Shown: one piece after another, positions 53,339 through 63,197 of the stretch | How positions within the stretch are numbered: position 1 is the stretch's first letter | Layout: each line of letters opens with the position of its first letter | NCBI RefSeq assembly: GCF_003148465.1 | Contig: NZ_QGGI01000005.1 | Location: forward strand, 1 to 64,000 | From: Oceanotoga teriensis | GTDB lineage: Bacteria; Thermotogota; Thermotogae; Petrotogales; Petrotogaceae | Length of the DNA: 64,000 nucleotides | Reading direction: 5' to 3' | Translations under genes and position numbers: made by a program | Notes under the pieces: generated by a model | What the model was told of the DNA's origin: nothing | The model's input: only the letters and a program-made list of their open reading frames with translations | The model's database searches: none

Positions 53339-54076
53339 ATGAATTTTAGACCTTATTATTTTAAAAATAATAAATCTTTTTTTATGTCGATTTTTGATAA
53401 AATAAACAAATTTCTTGATAAAAACTATCACAAGATAAATGATATTTATGAATTGAATGAATATGATGCATATTTAATGATGTTATATATAGATTCAATA
53501 GGAATAAATTATATTTATTGGGATAATTTTATAAAAAAAATAAATAATATTTTAAAAATAAATAATGATACAAATTCAATTGAAATAATGCAAAATGTAT
53601 ATCTTAAACTTATAAATGAAATAAAAAATACTTCTCATTATACAAAAGATAAAAATTTAAACTTGATTTTAAATGATATATTTGAAATATATATAATCAA
53701 TTATAATGACAAAATAAATACCATTTTAAATAAAATGAACACCCTCGAAAAAGAAAATTTTATTGATTATATTTTAAAATCTAACTTAAATTCTGATAAA
53801 AGTGAAATCCCAGAATATAATTTGTTTATTTTTCATGCCATACAAGAAAATAATAAACTTTTCGATGAATATATAATAGATCTTTTGAAATCAATATACA
53901 AAAAAAGTCATGATTCAAAAGAAGAAAAAAAATCTTTAAATGAACAATCAGAAAATATTTTAAAAAAAGTGGATTATGAATTTTTATTGAAAGAAAATGA
54001 AAGACTTTCGAAAGAAAATTCCGAATTAAAAAAACTCTTGAAACAAATACTTCATAAAATAGATGATGTTGTTTAA
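53339..54076 (+). CDS. Unknown protein with C-terminal coiled coil
   Basis: A 245-residue, highly polar, Asn/Lys/Ile-rich protein predicted to be mostly helical, with no signal peptide or membrane helix. The last ~40 residues (about 205-245; LLKENERLSKENSELKKLLKQILHKI) form a clear leucine-heptad coiled coil and probably dimerise. I do not recognise the N-terminal 200 residues. ATG with GGGGGA 5 nt upstream. It has its own terminator, and the promoter region carries an inverted repeat. Confidence 0.7.
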   Translation: MNFRPYYFKNNKSFFMSIFDKINKFLDKNYHKINDIYELNEYDAYLMMLYIDSIGINYIYWDNFIKKINNILKINNDTNSIEIMQNVYLKLINEIKNTSHYTKDKNLNLILNDIFEIYIINYNDKINTILNKMNTLEKENFIDYILKSNLNSDKSEIPEYNLFIFHAIQENNKLFDEYIIDLLKSIYKKSHDSKEEKKSLNEQSENILKKVDYEFLLKENERLSKENSELKKLLKQILHKIDDVV

Positions 54077-54123
54077 TTAATTAGACAATTTGTATGATAT
54101 AATAAATTTGACTTAATTCTTAC

Positions 54124-54146
54124 AAAAAGGGGATTTACCCCTTTTT
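54124..54146 (+). terminator. Intrinsic terminator before the maltosyltransferase gene
   Basis: aaaaagggg-attta-ccccttttt, 9-bp stem ending in T5, 48 nt after the unknown gene and 27 nt before the maltosyltransferase start. It could also act as an attenuator in the leader of that gene. Confidence 0.75.
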
Positions 54147-54172
54147 ACCCTTTTATTAAAGGAGGTTAAAAA

Positions 54173-56200
54173 ATGAAAGACTTAAAAGATATAAATGAAT
54201 ATCTTAAATCTAAAGTAAAAAAAGGTAAAAAAAATTATGCTGTTCCAAAAAATTGGATGCCAGAAAATTATTCGGGTGATGTTAAATTAAATGGAAGAAA
54301 ATTTTTCTTAAACCCTTATGAATACGTTTCCAGCGTTATTGATGAAATTTTAAAAAACTCTGATGAAAAAAAAGATTATTCTAATCCTTTGTCTTTTATA
54401 AAAGAAGAAAAAGATCCTTCATGGGTAAATTTATCAACTATGTATGGGGCACATATAAGAGCTACAGCTGCATATATACATGATCAAAAAACTATTTTTA
54501 TGCCTATAGATAAACTCGGATATACAGAATCTGGTACATATTTAAAAATGATCGCTATGATACCTTATTTTAAAAAAATGAATATCGATTGTATATATCT
54601 TCTACCTATAAGCCAAAGCTCTAATAAATTTAAAAAAGGTGAAGTGGGATCACCATATGCAGTAAAAGATTATTTTAGTGTGGAAAAAGATTATAAAGAT
54701 ACTCTTTTGGATGATGAATTTTCATCTAATCAACAATTTGCAGCTTTTGTACAGGCCTGCCATATAATGGAAATAAGAGTTATGTTAGATTTTGTTCCAA
54801 GAACTGCTGCAAGAGATAATAAATTAATATTAGATCATCCAGAATGGTTTTATTGGATAGACTTAAAAGAATTAAATTCTTATGCACCACCAAAAATAAA
54901 AAATTTAAAATTTGAACAACCTACAAAAGAAAATTTAGAAATTTTATATAATGATGATGAAGTAAAAAAACATCTATCTAAATTTAGATTTGATCCAAAA
55001 ACTACAAACCCTAAAAAATGGGAAACTTTTTTGAAAAAAAATAAGGATAATCCTGATTTCTTTGATGAATTAATAAAATCATTCAAAATTATCACTGTAC
55101 CAGGTTTTTCTGATTGGATAAACGATACTCAACCCACTTGGGATGATATAACATTCTTAAGACTCTATTTATCTCATCCTGAAGAAGCCGAAAAATATTT
55201 ACCTAAGAATCAACCTCCATATGTACTTTTTGATGTTGTTAAATCGAGTAATTTCCCAGGTAAAGAAAAAAATCAAGAACTTTGGACATTAATTTCAGAT
55301 ATAATGCCATTTTATCAAAAAAATTTTGGTATTGATGGTGCAAGACTTGATATGGGACATGCTTTACCTTCTGAGCTTGAAGATATGATAATAAAAAAAG
55401 CCAAAGAATATGATCCAGCTTTTGCTATAATAGCAGAAGAATTGAATATGGATAATCATAACAGAGCTAAAAATAATGGTTATGATGGAATTTTAGGCAA
55501 TTCTTGGTGGTCAGAGCCTCGTATAGATGAGGGATGGACTAAAAAATTCGTTTCTAAAATAATGCCTGAACTTTCTTTACCAGCATTTGCAACCTCTGAA
55601 ACACCAGATTCGCCAAGAGCAATAACAAGAAAATATGGAGAAAATTTCTCAAAACTTTCTGCTGTAATAAATACATTTATGCCAAATGGGATAACTTTTA
55701 TAAATTCTGGATCAGAGATATTCGAATCTCAACCTATGAACACAGGTCTTGATTTTGAAAAACCTTTAGAAGAAAAATTTAAATACTTAAAACCGGATGA
55801 TCAATTTTATGGGAAACTTGCTTTTTTTGATTGGTATGCTCTTCATTGGGATACAGATCATCATATGATAAAACTCTTAAAATATCTTGGGAATATAAAA
55901 AATAATCATAAAAATCTATTATTGAAAAAAGAGAATTATAGATTTTTAGATTTTGGAGAAAAATCATTCGTGATGTTTTGGTGGGACGGAAAAGATGGAA
56001 TAGTAATACCAATAAATTTAAACTTTGATAATCCTTATTATTTTGAAATTAATCTTGGATATCATACATGGAGAGGAAATCATTCCATAAAAACGACTAT
56101 AGAAAATTATAGAAGAAGCGAAAGCTCTTGGGATATAAATGATGGAATACTGAGAGTAACTATAAATCCTGGAGAGGCTAGAGTATTTACTATTAAATGA
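54173..56200 (+). CDS. Maltosyltransferase / alpha-glucanotransferase (GH13, Thermotoga type)
   Basis: A 675-residue cytoplasmic GH13 enzyme that aligns end to end with the T. maritima maltosyltransferase, which moves maltosyl units between maltodextrins. Shared segments: YAVPKNWMP, DCIYLLPISQ, VMLDFVPRTAARD, HPEWFYWI, PGFSDWINDTQPTWDD, and FGIDGARLDMGHALP. Catalytic residues: Asp393 (nucleophile), Glu422 (IAEELN), Asp479 (SETPDSPR). No signal peptide. AAAGGAGG upstream. It is a single gene with terminators on both sides; no maltose transporter is beside it. Confidence 0.9.
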   Translation: MKDLKDINEYLKSKVKKGKKNYAVPKNWMPENYSGDVKLNGRKFFLNPYEYVSSVIDEILKNSDEKKDYSNPLSFIKEEKDPSWVNLSTMYGAHIRATAAYIHDQKTIFMPIDKLGYTESGTYLKMIAMIPYFKKMNIDCIYLLPISQSSNKFKKGEVGSPYAVKDYFSVEKDYKDTLLDDEFSSNQQFAAFVQACHIMEIRVMLDFVPRTAARDNKLILDHPEWFYWIDLKELNSYAPPKIKNLKFEQPTKENLEILYNDDEVKKHLSKFRFDPKTTNPKKWETFLKKNKDNPDFFDELIKSFKIITVPGFSDWINDTQPTWDDITFLRLYLSHPEEAEKYLPKNQPPYVLFDVVKSSNFPGKEKNQELWTLISDIMPFYQKNFGIDGARLDMGHALPSELEDMIIKKAKEYDPAFAIIAEELNMDNHNRAKNNGYDGILGNSWWSEPRIDEGWTKKFVSKIMPELSLPAFATSETPDSPRAITRKYGENFSKLSAVINTFMPNGITFINSGSEIFESQPMNTGLDFEKPLEEKFKYLKPDDQFYGKLAFFDWYALHWDTDHHMIKLLKYLGNIKNNHKNLLLKKENYRFLDFGEKSFVMFWWDGKDGIVIPINLNFDNPYYFEINLGYHTWRGNHSIKTTIENYRRSESSWDINDGILRVTINPGEARVFTIK

Positions 56201-56202
56201 TA

Positions 56203-56253
56203 AAAAATATCCTGTGAATAATATTTTTAAGTTATTTTCACAGGATATTTTTT
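56203..56253. terminator. Terminator between maltosyltransferase and cheX
   Basis: aatatcctgtgaa and ttcacaggatatt form a 13-bp stem with a loop of about 20 nt, flanked by A and T runs, between convergent genes. Confidence 0.8.
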
Positions 56254-56720
56254 TATTTTTTTACAACTAAAAATATTTCTATTTCTTTTCCATCTAATAA
56301 TGTTCCAGCAAACTTTAATATATTTCCTTCTACACTAACTCTCATTTCTTTTCCTTCAACAACAGAAGGAGGAGTTATGTCTATTGAATATCCCACTTTT
56401 TCAAGTGATACAGCTATTGCACCAGATATCATATTTCCCAATTCACCTATGGCACTTATTGCCATATCATCAACTTCGGTTAATTTCATCATTCCACCCA
56501 TCATACTATTTACTATTTCTAATGAAGTTTCAGAAGTTAAAGTATATATTACATTACCTTCTAAAACTCCATTAAATCCTATTGTTGTAACTATTTCATA
56601 TGTTTTTTCAATTGTTTTAACAAGTTTAGGGCTTTGTAAATTTATATCTGTTTGTGCAGCTGATTTAAACGTATCTGTCAAAGAACTTAAAACTGAATTG
56701 ATTATTTTTACATCTATCAT
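56253..56720 (-). CDS. cheX: CheX-type CheY-P phosphatase
   Basis: A 155-residue CheC/CheX/FliY fold with the single catalytic pair Glu93-x2-Asn96 in AIGELGNMISG, as in CheX, which works as a dimer. GKEMRVSVEG in the C-terminal half fits. It removes phosphate from CheY-P and resets the flagellar signal. ATG at 56720 follows GGGAGG; the TTG further upstream is inside the frame but precedes that site. No other chemotaxis kinase genes are nearby; the receptor at 32760 is the only other chemotaxis gene in the window. Confidence 0.9.
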   Translation of the reverse strand: MIDVKIINSVLSSLTDTFKSAAQTDINLQSPKLVKTIEKTYEIVTTIGFNGVLEGNVIYTLTSETSLEIVNSMMGGMMKLTEVDDMAISAIGELGNMISGAIAVSLEKVGYSIDITPPSVVEGKEMRVSVEGNILKFAGTLLDGKEIEIFLVVKK

Positions 56721-56822
56721 ATTAATACCTCCCAAATACTTGATAATAAAATTATAACATTAATTGAATATTTTATTTAAACGTTTATTTTATTTTATGT
56801 TAATTTTTGAATTTTTTTAAAA

Positions 56823-56848
56823 ATAAAAGGGATTTCTCCCTTTTATTA
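56823..56848 (-). terminator. Terminator of the gltX-cysS operon
   Basis: aataaaaggga-tttc-tcccttttatt, a perfect 11-bp stem starting after the cysS stop on the minus strand. Confidence 0.85.
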
Positions 56849-58243
56849 TTTTATTTTATATGTTGTTCCTTCAATATTATCTTTTATTTCTATTCCTATT
56901 TCATTTAATTTATCTCTAATATAATCAGACATTTCATAGTTTTTTTGATTTCTCATTTTATTTCTTATGTCTATGAGAAGGTTTATAACTTCATCAGAAC
57001 TCATATTCTGCTTTTCAATATAATTGTCCTCAAAAATTCCAAATATTGGGCCAAATATATTCTTCAAAAGATGATAATTTTCAAGTATATTTTTTTTATT
57101 TTTTTGCTCAAGTGATTTATTTAACTCTTTACTTATATCAAATATTAAAGCAATTGCCTTTGTTGTATTAAAATCATCTGAAAGATATTCTTTAAAAATA
57201 TTTATTTTTTCTTTCATATAATCTGTATAGGCTAAATATGGTATATCATTTTCAAATAAATCTTCAGTTTTTTTGAGTGTTTCATTGAGTCTATCAACTG
57301 ATTTTTTTTGAGATATCAATCCTTCTTCACTGAAATCAAGCGGCGATCTATAATGTTTAGATAACATAAATATTTTTAATGTATCTGCACCATATTGTTT
57401 TACTATATCTCTAACAAGCCATATATTTCCAGTAGATTTTGACATTTTACTTCCAGAAAGCTTTAACATTCCATTATGCATCCAATAATTGGCAAACTCA
57501 CACCCATGTCTTGCAACAGATTGTGCTCTTTCATTTTCATGATGGGGAAATATCAAATCATTTCCTCCTGCATGAATATCAAAAGTTTTACCTAAGATTT
57601 GAGTTGACATTACAGAACATTCTATATGCCATCCAGGTCTTCCATCACCCCAAGGACTGCTCCAACTTGGTTCGTTTTCTTTTGATGCCTTCCATAAAGT
57701 AAAATCTAGAGGATCTCTTTTATTTTCAGAAATTTCTATTCTACTTCCAGAACGCATATCATCCGGATTTCTATGAGAAAGTTTTCCATAATCTTCAAGT
57801 TTTCTAACATCAAAATATACATCATTATTTTCTGATTTATAAGCATATCCTTTTTTAATAAGATCTTCTATAAATATTATTATTTCATCTACATAATCTG
57901 TAGTTTTTGGATGAAAATTTGCAGGTCTTATATTTAAAAGATTTGAATCTTTCCAATATTCATTTATAAATCTTTCTGGAATTTCTTTAAAAGGAGTATT
58001 TTCTTCATTTGATTTATTTATTATCTTATCATCTATATCTGTAAAATTTTGAACCATAGTAACTTTATACCCTGAAAATTCTAAGAATCTTCTAAAAGAA
58101 TCAAATACAATCATAGGTCTGGCATTTCCAACATGTATTATATTATAAACAGTTGGTCCACATACATATATTTTAACATGATTTTTTTCTATAGTTTTTA
58201 ATTCTTTTAAACTTGAAGATAAAGTATCATAAATTCTTATCAA
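56846..58243 (-). CDS. cysS: Cysteinyl-tRNA synthetase
   Basis: A 465-residue class I synthetase: [10 protein letters not shown]-type zinc/HIGH region ([16 protein letters not shown]), WHIECS and [15 protein letters not shown] (zinc ligands), and KMSKSTGN (KMSKS loop). TTG start at 58243 overlaps the gltX stop (TTGA) and follows AAAGGG at 8 nt, so translation is coupled to gltX. Last in the nudix-gltX-cysS operon. Confidence 0.95.
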   Translation of the reverse strand: MIRIYDTLSSSLKELKTIEKNHVKIYVCGPTVYNIIHVGNARPMIVFDSFRRFLEFSGYKVTMVQNFTDIDDKIINKSNEENTPFKEIPERFINEYWKDSNLLNIRPANFHPKTTDYVDEIIIFIEDLIKKGYAYKSENNDVYFDVRKLEDYGKLSHRNPDDMRSGSRIEISENKRDPLDFTLWKASKENEPSWSSPWGDGRPGWHIECSVMSTQILGKTFDIHAGGNDLIFPHHENERAQSVARHGCEFANYWMHNGMLKLSGSKMSKSTGNIWLVRDIVKQYGADTLKIFMLSKHYRSPLDFSEEGLISQKKSVDRLNETLKKTEDLFENDIPYLAYTDYMKEKINIFKEYLSDDFNTTKAIALIFDISKELNKSLEQKNKKNILENYHLLKNIFGPIFGIFEDNYIEKQNMSSDEVINLLIDIRNKMRNQKNYEMSDYIRDKLNEIGIEIKDNIEGTTYKIK

Positions 58244-59697
58244 TATTCAATCACCCTTTCGAATCTTTCTAAAGCTCTTGCTCTTCCTATTAAGTGTATG
58301 GACTTCACAAGATCTGGGCCATGGAATTCATTTGTTAAAGTTTTTCTTAGAGCCATATAAAAAGATTTTTTCTTAGGTTTATTTTCTTTCATAGCTATTT
58401 TTAGATTTTCAAGCACACTATCTGATGTCCATTCATCATCATTTAAAAATAGTTTATAAGCTTGTTTAATAGCTTCTTTAACACCTTCATCATTTAGATA
58501 CCCTATGAATTCTTCATCTTCCATATTTATTTTAAAGTCTTCTATAAATATTTTTAATTCATTTGGAATATCATTTAATTCTTCTGAAGATGTTCTAACA
58601 AGTTCTATTGCTTCAAGAAGCCATTTTTTATTGTTTTCACATTGTTCTTCTGTTAATATACCACTTTGAACTATAAAAGGAATTGATAATTTATATATTC
58701 TATCGAGTTTTGCACTTCTTATATAGTTTCCATTCATCCATTTTAATTTTACATCATCAAATACTGCTGCACTCGAATTTACTCTTTCAAGTCCAAAATT
58801 TTCTATCAATTCATTTATATCTAATAATTCTTTTCCTTCTGGATGTGACCATCCCAATAATGCTAGAAAATTTACAACAGATTCTGGTAAATATCCTCTA
58901 TTTCTAAATTCTTCTGCAGAAGTGGCACCATGTCTTTTAGATAATTTTTTTCCATCTGGTCCCAATATCATAGAAACATGAGCAAATTCTGGTAATTCTG
59001 AGTTAAAAGCTTCATATATGGCAACTTGTCTTAATGTATTTGATAAATGATCATCTCCACGTATCACATGAGTTATTTTCATCATCATATCATCGATTAC
59101 AACAGCATAATTATATGTAGGAAAACCATTACTTCTAATCAGTATAAAATCTCCAACAGATCCTTCTTTGAATATTACAGGACCTTTTATTAAATCATTT
59201 AATTTATAATCTTTTCTTGGCATTTTAAAAAATATAACAGGTGTTAATCCCTTTTCTTTATATTCCTTTTTTCTTTCTTCTGTATTATATACTTTAAGCA
59301 TGTCATAATTATAATGAGGAGCTTTTCCTTGAGACAATAATTCTTCTCTTATACTTTCCATTTCTTCTGGATAAACATAACATTCATAAGCTTTTCCTTG
59401 TTCAACAAGCTCTTTAGCTTTTTGAAGATAAATTTCTGTTCTTTCCGTTTGTCTATAAGGGCCATAAGAACCCCCAACATTAGGTCCTTCATCCCAATCT
59501 AAACCTAACCATGTTAGAGCATCTATCAATTGATCCTCAGATTCTTTAGTAGATCTCTCAACATCTGTATCCTCTATTCTCAAAATAAATTTTCCATTAT
59601 GCTTTCTTGCAAATAAGTAATTGAATAAAGCTGTTCTTGCTCCTCCAACATGTAAAAAACCAGTAGGACTAGGAGCAAATCTTGTTCTAACTTCCAT
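58240..59697 (-). CDS. gltX: Glutamyl-tRNA synthetase
   Basis: A 485-residue class I enzyme: [21 protein letters not shown] (HIGH), [42 protein letters not shown], and KLSKRHGA (KMSKS). Whether it also charges tRNA-Gln (non-discriminating) cannot be told here. ATG after GGGAGGA, which lies within the end of the nudix gene. Confidence 0.96.
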   Translation of the reverse strand: MEVRTRFAPSPTGFLHVGGARTALFNYLFARKHNGKFILRIEDTDVERSTKESEDQLIDALTWLGLDWDEGPNVGGSYGPYRQTERTEIYLQKAKELVEQGKAYECYVYPEEMESIREELLSQGKAPHYNYDMLKVYNTEERKKEYKEKGLTPVIFFKMPRKDYKLNDLIKGPVIFKEGSVGDFILIRSNGFPTYNYAVVIDDMMMKITHVIRGDDHLSNTLRQVAIYEAFNSELPEFAHVSMILGPDGKKLSKRHGATSAEEFRNRGYLPESVVNFLALLGWSHPEGKELLDINELIENFGLERVNSSAAVFDDVKLKWMNGNYIRSAKLDRIYKLSIPFIVQSGILTEEQCENNKKWLLEAIELVRTSSEELNDIPNELKIFIEDFKINMEDEEFIGYLNDEGVKEAIKQAYKLFLNDDEWTSDSVLENLKIAMKENKPKKKSFYMALRKTLTNEFHGPDLVKSIHLIGRARALERFERVIEY

Positions 59698-59698
59698 T

Positions 59699-60241
59699 TC
59701 ATATTCCTCCCAATAATTTAGCTCTTGTATATGCAGCTATAGTTTTTGCATCATTTATTTCACCATTTTTTATTAATTCTTCAAACTCATCTAAATTCAT
59801 TTCTATTATTTCTATAAATTCATCTTCATCAGTATGTTGATGAGTTTTTCTCAAATTTTTAGCTAAATAAAGATGTATTATTTCATTAGAAAATCCAGGT
59901 GTAGTATATATATATCCAAGATATGTCCAATTTTCAGATATATATCCAGTTTCTTCTTCGAGCTCTCTTTTACCACATTCTATAGGGTCTTCTTCCGGAG
60001 AATCAAACTTCCCTGCAGGTATTTCAAGAAGATTTGCTCTAATAGGAAATCTATGTTGTTTCGTCAAAATAACTTTATTATTCATATCTTCAAAAGCAAA
60101 AACAGCTACTGCTCCAGGATGCAAAACAAGTTCACGAGTTGATTGTCTACCATTTGGAAGTTCTACTTCATATTTTCTAACATCGAGAAGGTTTCCTTTA
60201 AATATCTGTTTTTCAGATATTTCGATTTCTTCAAGTTTCAT
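59699..60241 (-). CDS. NUDIX hydrolase, ADP-ribose pyrophosphatase type
   Basis: A 180-residue NUDIX protein with the box GKFDSPEE...[12 protein letters not shown] (G-x5-E-x7-REUxEE) and the upstream [15 protein letters not shown] and downstream [16 protein letters not shown] regions of the ADP-ribose pyrophosphatase branch (NudF/YqkG). It cleaves ADP-ribose to AMP and ribose 5-phosphate. GAGGAG upstream of ATG. First of three genes with gltX and cysS. Confidence 0.9.
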   Translation of the reverse strand: MKLEEIEISEKQIFKGNLLDVRKYEVELPNGRQSTRELVLHPGAVAVFAFEDMNNKVILTKQHRFPIRANLLEIPAGKFDSPEEDPIECGKRELEEETGYISENWTYLGYIYTTPGFSNEIIHLYLAKNLRKTHQHTDEDEFIEIIEMNLDEFEELIKNGEINDAKTIAAYTRAKLLGGI

Positions 60242-60272
60242 AATTATTACTCCTCACATTTAGATTATAAAA

Positions 60273-60302
60273 ATAGCCTATAAGCTTTTTGCTTTAGGCT
60301 AT
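60273..60302 (-). terminator. Terminator of the response regulator-phosphatase gene
   Basis: atagcctataagc and gctttaggctat pair with one bulged base and a 5-nt loop. On the minus strand it is followed by TTTTT just before the nudix start region. Confidence 0.78.
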
Positions 60303-61450
60303 AACTTTATCCCTGATACTATTGTTATATCATCTTCAGGTGTATTATTGTTTAAAAATAAATTTAATTCTTTTTTAATTTGGTTTACTAATTTGTTAGG
60401 ATTTATCTCTTGAAGATTATTTATTATATTTATTATATTTTCTTCAGAAAATTCTTCTTTTTTAGAGTTATGTGCTTCAACTAATCCATCAGTATATATT
60501 AAAAACATATCTTCTTTATTAAATTCAACACTTATTTCATCTATATTTTTTATGTTTTCTATAAGGCCCATTCCAAGTGGTAAATTAGTATTTCTTATTA
60601 TTTCTGTTTTTTTATTTTTTCTTATTATAAAAGGTTGTCTATGTCCAAAATTAATTATTTTAATCTCATCTTTTTTTATTTTTAAAAAAACAGCAGTAAA
60701 ATAAGAACCATCATTGAATATATTTTTTTCTTTTTCATCGAGATATTTCCCGAGTTCACTTATATTAACTATTTTCTTTTCGTATATCAAATTTTCTATT
60801 TCTTGTTTAACAAGTAATGACAACATGGCAGCAGCTGCTCCATGCCCTGAAACATCTATAACATAAATAAATTTAGAACCATCAGTCATATCAAGAACCC
60901 CAAATATATCTCCGGAAACGTTAAAAGATTCTTTAAAATACCAATCCAATTCTATATGATCATAAATTTTCTTCTTAGGTAACATGGCGTATTGTAATGT
61001 TTGAGCTGTTTTTAGATCATTTTCAAAGAGTTGTATATAATTTTTTAATTCTTTTTGAGCATTATAAAGTTCGGCATGAGTTTTAATTCTTGCAACAAGC
61101 TCCTGAGGCTCAACTGGCTTGATTATATAATCAACAGCACCAAGTTCAAAGCCTTTTTCTTTGTTTTCTATTTCATCGAGAGCACTTATTATTATTATAG
61201 GAATTTCTTTTGTGAACTTATTCTTTTTTAAAAGTTCACAAACCTCATAGCCATTCATTTCCGGCATCATTATATCCAACAATATAACATCTGGAAGAAT
61301 TTCTAAGGTTCTTTCATATCCAATTTTCCCATTTTCAGCTTCATAAAATTCAAAATTCGAATCTTTTTGAAGTATTGTTTTTACAAGAGTTCTTATTATC
61401 ATAGAATCTTCTATGATCAAAACTTTAAATTTTTTATTTTTTTGTATCAT
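60299..61450 (-). CDS. Response regulator fused to PP2C-type phosphatase (RsbU-like)
   Basis: Residues 1-125 are a CheY-like receiver (LIIEDSM, phospho-acceptor Asp59 in VILLDIMMPEMNG, KPVEP). A short linker leads to a SpoIIE/RsbU-type PP2C domain (about 165-383) with metal-binding YVIDVSGHGAAAA, NFGHRQPF, DMFLIYTDGLVEAHNSK, and a final DDITIV. It dephosphorylates an anti-anti-sigma-type protein when its receiver is phosphorylated. ATG at 61450 has AAGGA 8 nt upstream and overlaps the end of cdd by 17 nt. No sensor kinase or anti-sigma gene is nearby. Confidence 0.88.
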   Translation of the reverse strand: MIQKNKKFKVLIIEDSMIIRTLVKTILQKDSNFEFYEAENGKIGYERTLEILPDVILLDIMMPEMNGYEVCELLKKNKFTKEIPIIIISALDEIENKEKGFELGAVDYIIKPVEPQELVARIKTHAELYNAQKELKNYIQLFENDLKTAQTLQYAMLPKKKIYDHIELDWYFKESFNVSGDIFGVLDMTDGSKFIYVIDVSGHGAAAAMLSLLVKQEIENLIYEKKIVNISELGKYLDEKEKNIFNDGSYFTAVFLKIKKDEIKIINFGHRQPFIIRKNKKTEIIRNTNLPLGMGLIENIKNIDEISVEFNKEDMFLIYTDGLVEAHNSKKEEFSEENIINIINNLQEINPNKLVNQIKKELNLFLNNNTPEDDITIVSGIKL

Positions 61451-61844
61451 CCATATCATCCTTGCTAAACCCGTAAGGAAGCAGTTCTTTTGTAGAAGTT
61501 TTTTTTATTTCTCCATTTAAATTAGCAAGATAAACTTCATAATCTCCAAATTCATTCATAACTTGTCTACAAGCTCCACAAGGGCTCACTGGATCTGGGG
61601 TATCAGCAATTACAAATAAAGCTTTAAACTTTCTTTTCCCTGAATTATTTGCTGAAAAAATTGCATTTCTCTCTGCACATATAGAAAGACCATAAGAAGC
61701 ATTTTCAACATTACAGCCTGTAAAAATTTCATCATCTTGTGTAAGTAATGCAGCCCCAACTTTAAAATTAGAATAAGGTACATAAGCATTTTCTCTTGCT
61801 TTTAAAGCTTCTTTATAAAGTTTCTGAATCATCATCTCTGTCAT
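61434..61844 (-). CDS. cdd: Cytidine deaminase
   Basis: About 136 residues with the zinc motifs CAERNAIF (His replaced by Cys, the tetrameric form) and PCGACRQV, plus VPYSNFKVGAAL. It deaminates cytidine/deoxycytidine in pyrimidine salvage. ATG at 61844 is favoured (AAAGGTG, 6-nt spacing); further upstream ATG/GTG codons are in or next to that site. It overlaps the end of the preceding transporter gene by 32 nt. Confidence 0.92.
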   Translation of the reverse strand: MTEMMIQKLYKEALKARENAYVPYSNFKVGAALLTQDDEIFTGCNVENASYGLSICAERNAIFSANNSGKRKFKALFVIADTPDPVSPCGACRQVMNEFGDYEVYLANLNGEIKKTSTKELLPYGFSKDDMDDTKK

Positions 61845-63183
61845 TTTCATCACCTTTTATATTTACATCGGGAACAACAATTATCTTAACTTTATCTATT
61901 TTATTAACAGTAACAGATATAACTTCAAATTCATAATTTTCAAATATTATATGTTCGCCTGGTTTTGGAAATCTTTCGAGTTGTTCTAATAAAAAACCAC
62001 CTATAGTTTCAAAATCTGTTTCTGGAAAATCTATATCTAATTCTCTTTCTATATCATTTATAGGAGTAGAACCATTAACAAGTATAATATTTTCATCAAT
62101 CCTTGTTATATTAGATTCTTCAATTATATCATCATATTCATCAAGAATTTCTCCTGTGAGTTCTTCTATTACATCTTCAAGTGTTACCAATCCTGCAGTT
62201 CCTCCATATTCATCAACAACTATAGCCATATGAGTATGATTTGTAAGAAACATCTTGAGAATATCTTTAACTTTCATGGTAATCGGTACAAAAAAAGGCT
62301 TATGTGAGATCTTTAAAACACTCATATTTCTTAGTTTATCTGAATCACTAACCTCATCCATGAGTTTAAAAATATCTTTTGCATAACATATTCCAACTAT
62401 AGTATCAAGACTTTCTCTATAAATAGGAATTCTTGAATAACCATCATCATTTATAATTTTAATCAAATCATTTATTTTTTCATCATCTTCAAGTGAGACC
62501 ATTTCAACTCTTGGGGTCATTATTTCTTTTACAGAAGTTTCACGTATTTCAAGACTTCTTTGCATGAGATATTTCTCATACTTTTCAATTACCCCTTCTT
62601 CATGTCCCATATCAAGATAAGTCATTATTTCACTTTCTGTCACAAAAGGAGGTGTCTGACCAAATCCCTTTCCACCAAATATTTTTATTACTACATTTGA
62701 CAAATTAACAAGTATCCATACAACAGGAGTTAAAATATAATTTAAAACATTTACTATTCTAAATGAGAATTTAAAAAATTTTTCTTTATTTTCTCTTGCA
62801 TATACTTTAGGGGTTATTTCACCAAATATTAAAATCATTAATGTCATAAAACCCGTTGCAATACCAACAGCAACTCCTTTAGAGTTTGGAAGAAGATTTG
62901 CAACAAACAATGTAGTAAGTGATGATGCCAAAATATTTACTACATTATTTAAGATTAAAATAGTCGTTAAATATTGATTTGGACTATTCATAAACTTTTG
63001 AAGCATACTTTTTTTCTTTTCATCTTCTTCATTTTCGAGATAATCCTTAAGTTTTCCTCTTCCCATAGAGGTGAATGCTGTTTCAGAACCTGAAAAAAGT
63101 GCCGATAACATGAGTAAAACAAATATAAACATAAGTGAAAATATCAGCTGCGAGCTACTTTGGGGGTCGTCCAATTCCCACAC
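61813..63183 (-). CDS. CNNM/CorC (hemolysin-C-like) transporter with DUF21-CBS-CorC domains
   Basis: A 456-residue membrane protein: DUF21 domain with about four helices (13-190; FSGSETAFTSMGRGKL, LNNVVNILASSLTT, FGEITPKVYARENKE), paired CBS domains (about 210-340; IMTPRVEMVSLE, SRIPIYRESLDTIVG), and a C-terminal CorC_HlyC domain (FETIGGFLLEQLERFPKPGEHI). The family is linked to Mg2+/Co2+ efflux or Na+-coupled Mg2+ transport. Start is GTG at 63183 or TTG at 63174; the AGGTG spacing slightly favours the latter. It is probably co-transcribed with the YitT gene upstream. Confidence 0.9.
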   Translation of the reverse strand: MWELDDPQSSSQLIFSLMFIFVLLMLSALFSGSETAFTSMGRGKLKDYLENEEDEKKKSMLQKFMNSPNQYLTTILILNNVVNILASSLTTLFVANLLPNSKGVAVGIATGFMTLMILIFGEITPKVYARENKEKFFKFSFRIVNVLNYILTPVVWILVNLSNVVIKIFGGKGFGQTPPFVTESEIMTYLDMGHEEGVIEKYEKYLMQRSLEIRETSVKEIMTPRVEMVSLEDDEKINDLIKIINDDGYSRIPIYRESLDTIVGICYAKDIFKLMDEVSDSDKLRNMSVLKISHKPFFVPITMKVKDILKMFLTNHTHMAIVVDEYGGTAGLVTLEDVIEELTGEILDEYDDIIEESNITRIDENIILVNGSTPINDIERELDIDFPETDFETIGGFLLEQLERFPKPGEHIIFENYEFEVISVTVNKIDKVKIIVVPDVNIKGDENDRDDDSETL

Positions 63184-63197
63184 CTACCTTTTAATTT

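Noticed and set aside
56377-56757. 126-codon plus-strand frame opposite cheX
   Set aside because: cheX has its catalytic E-x2-N motif and ribosome binding site; the opposite frame shows no family and no initiation signal.
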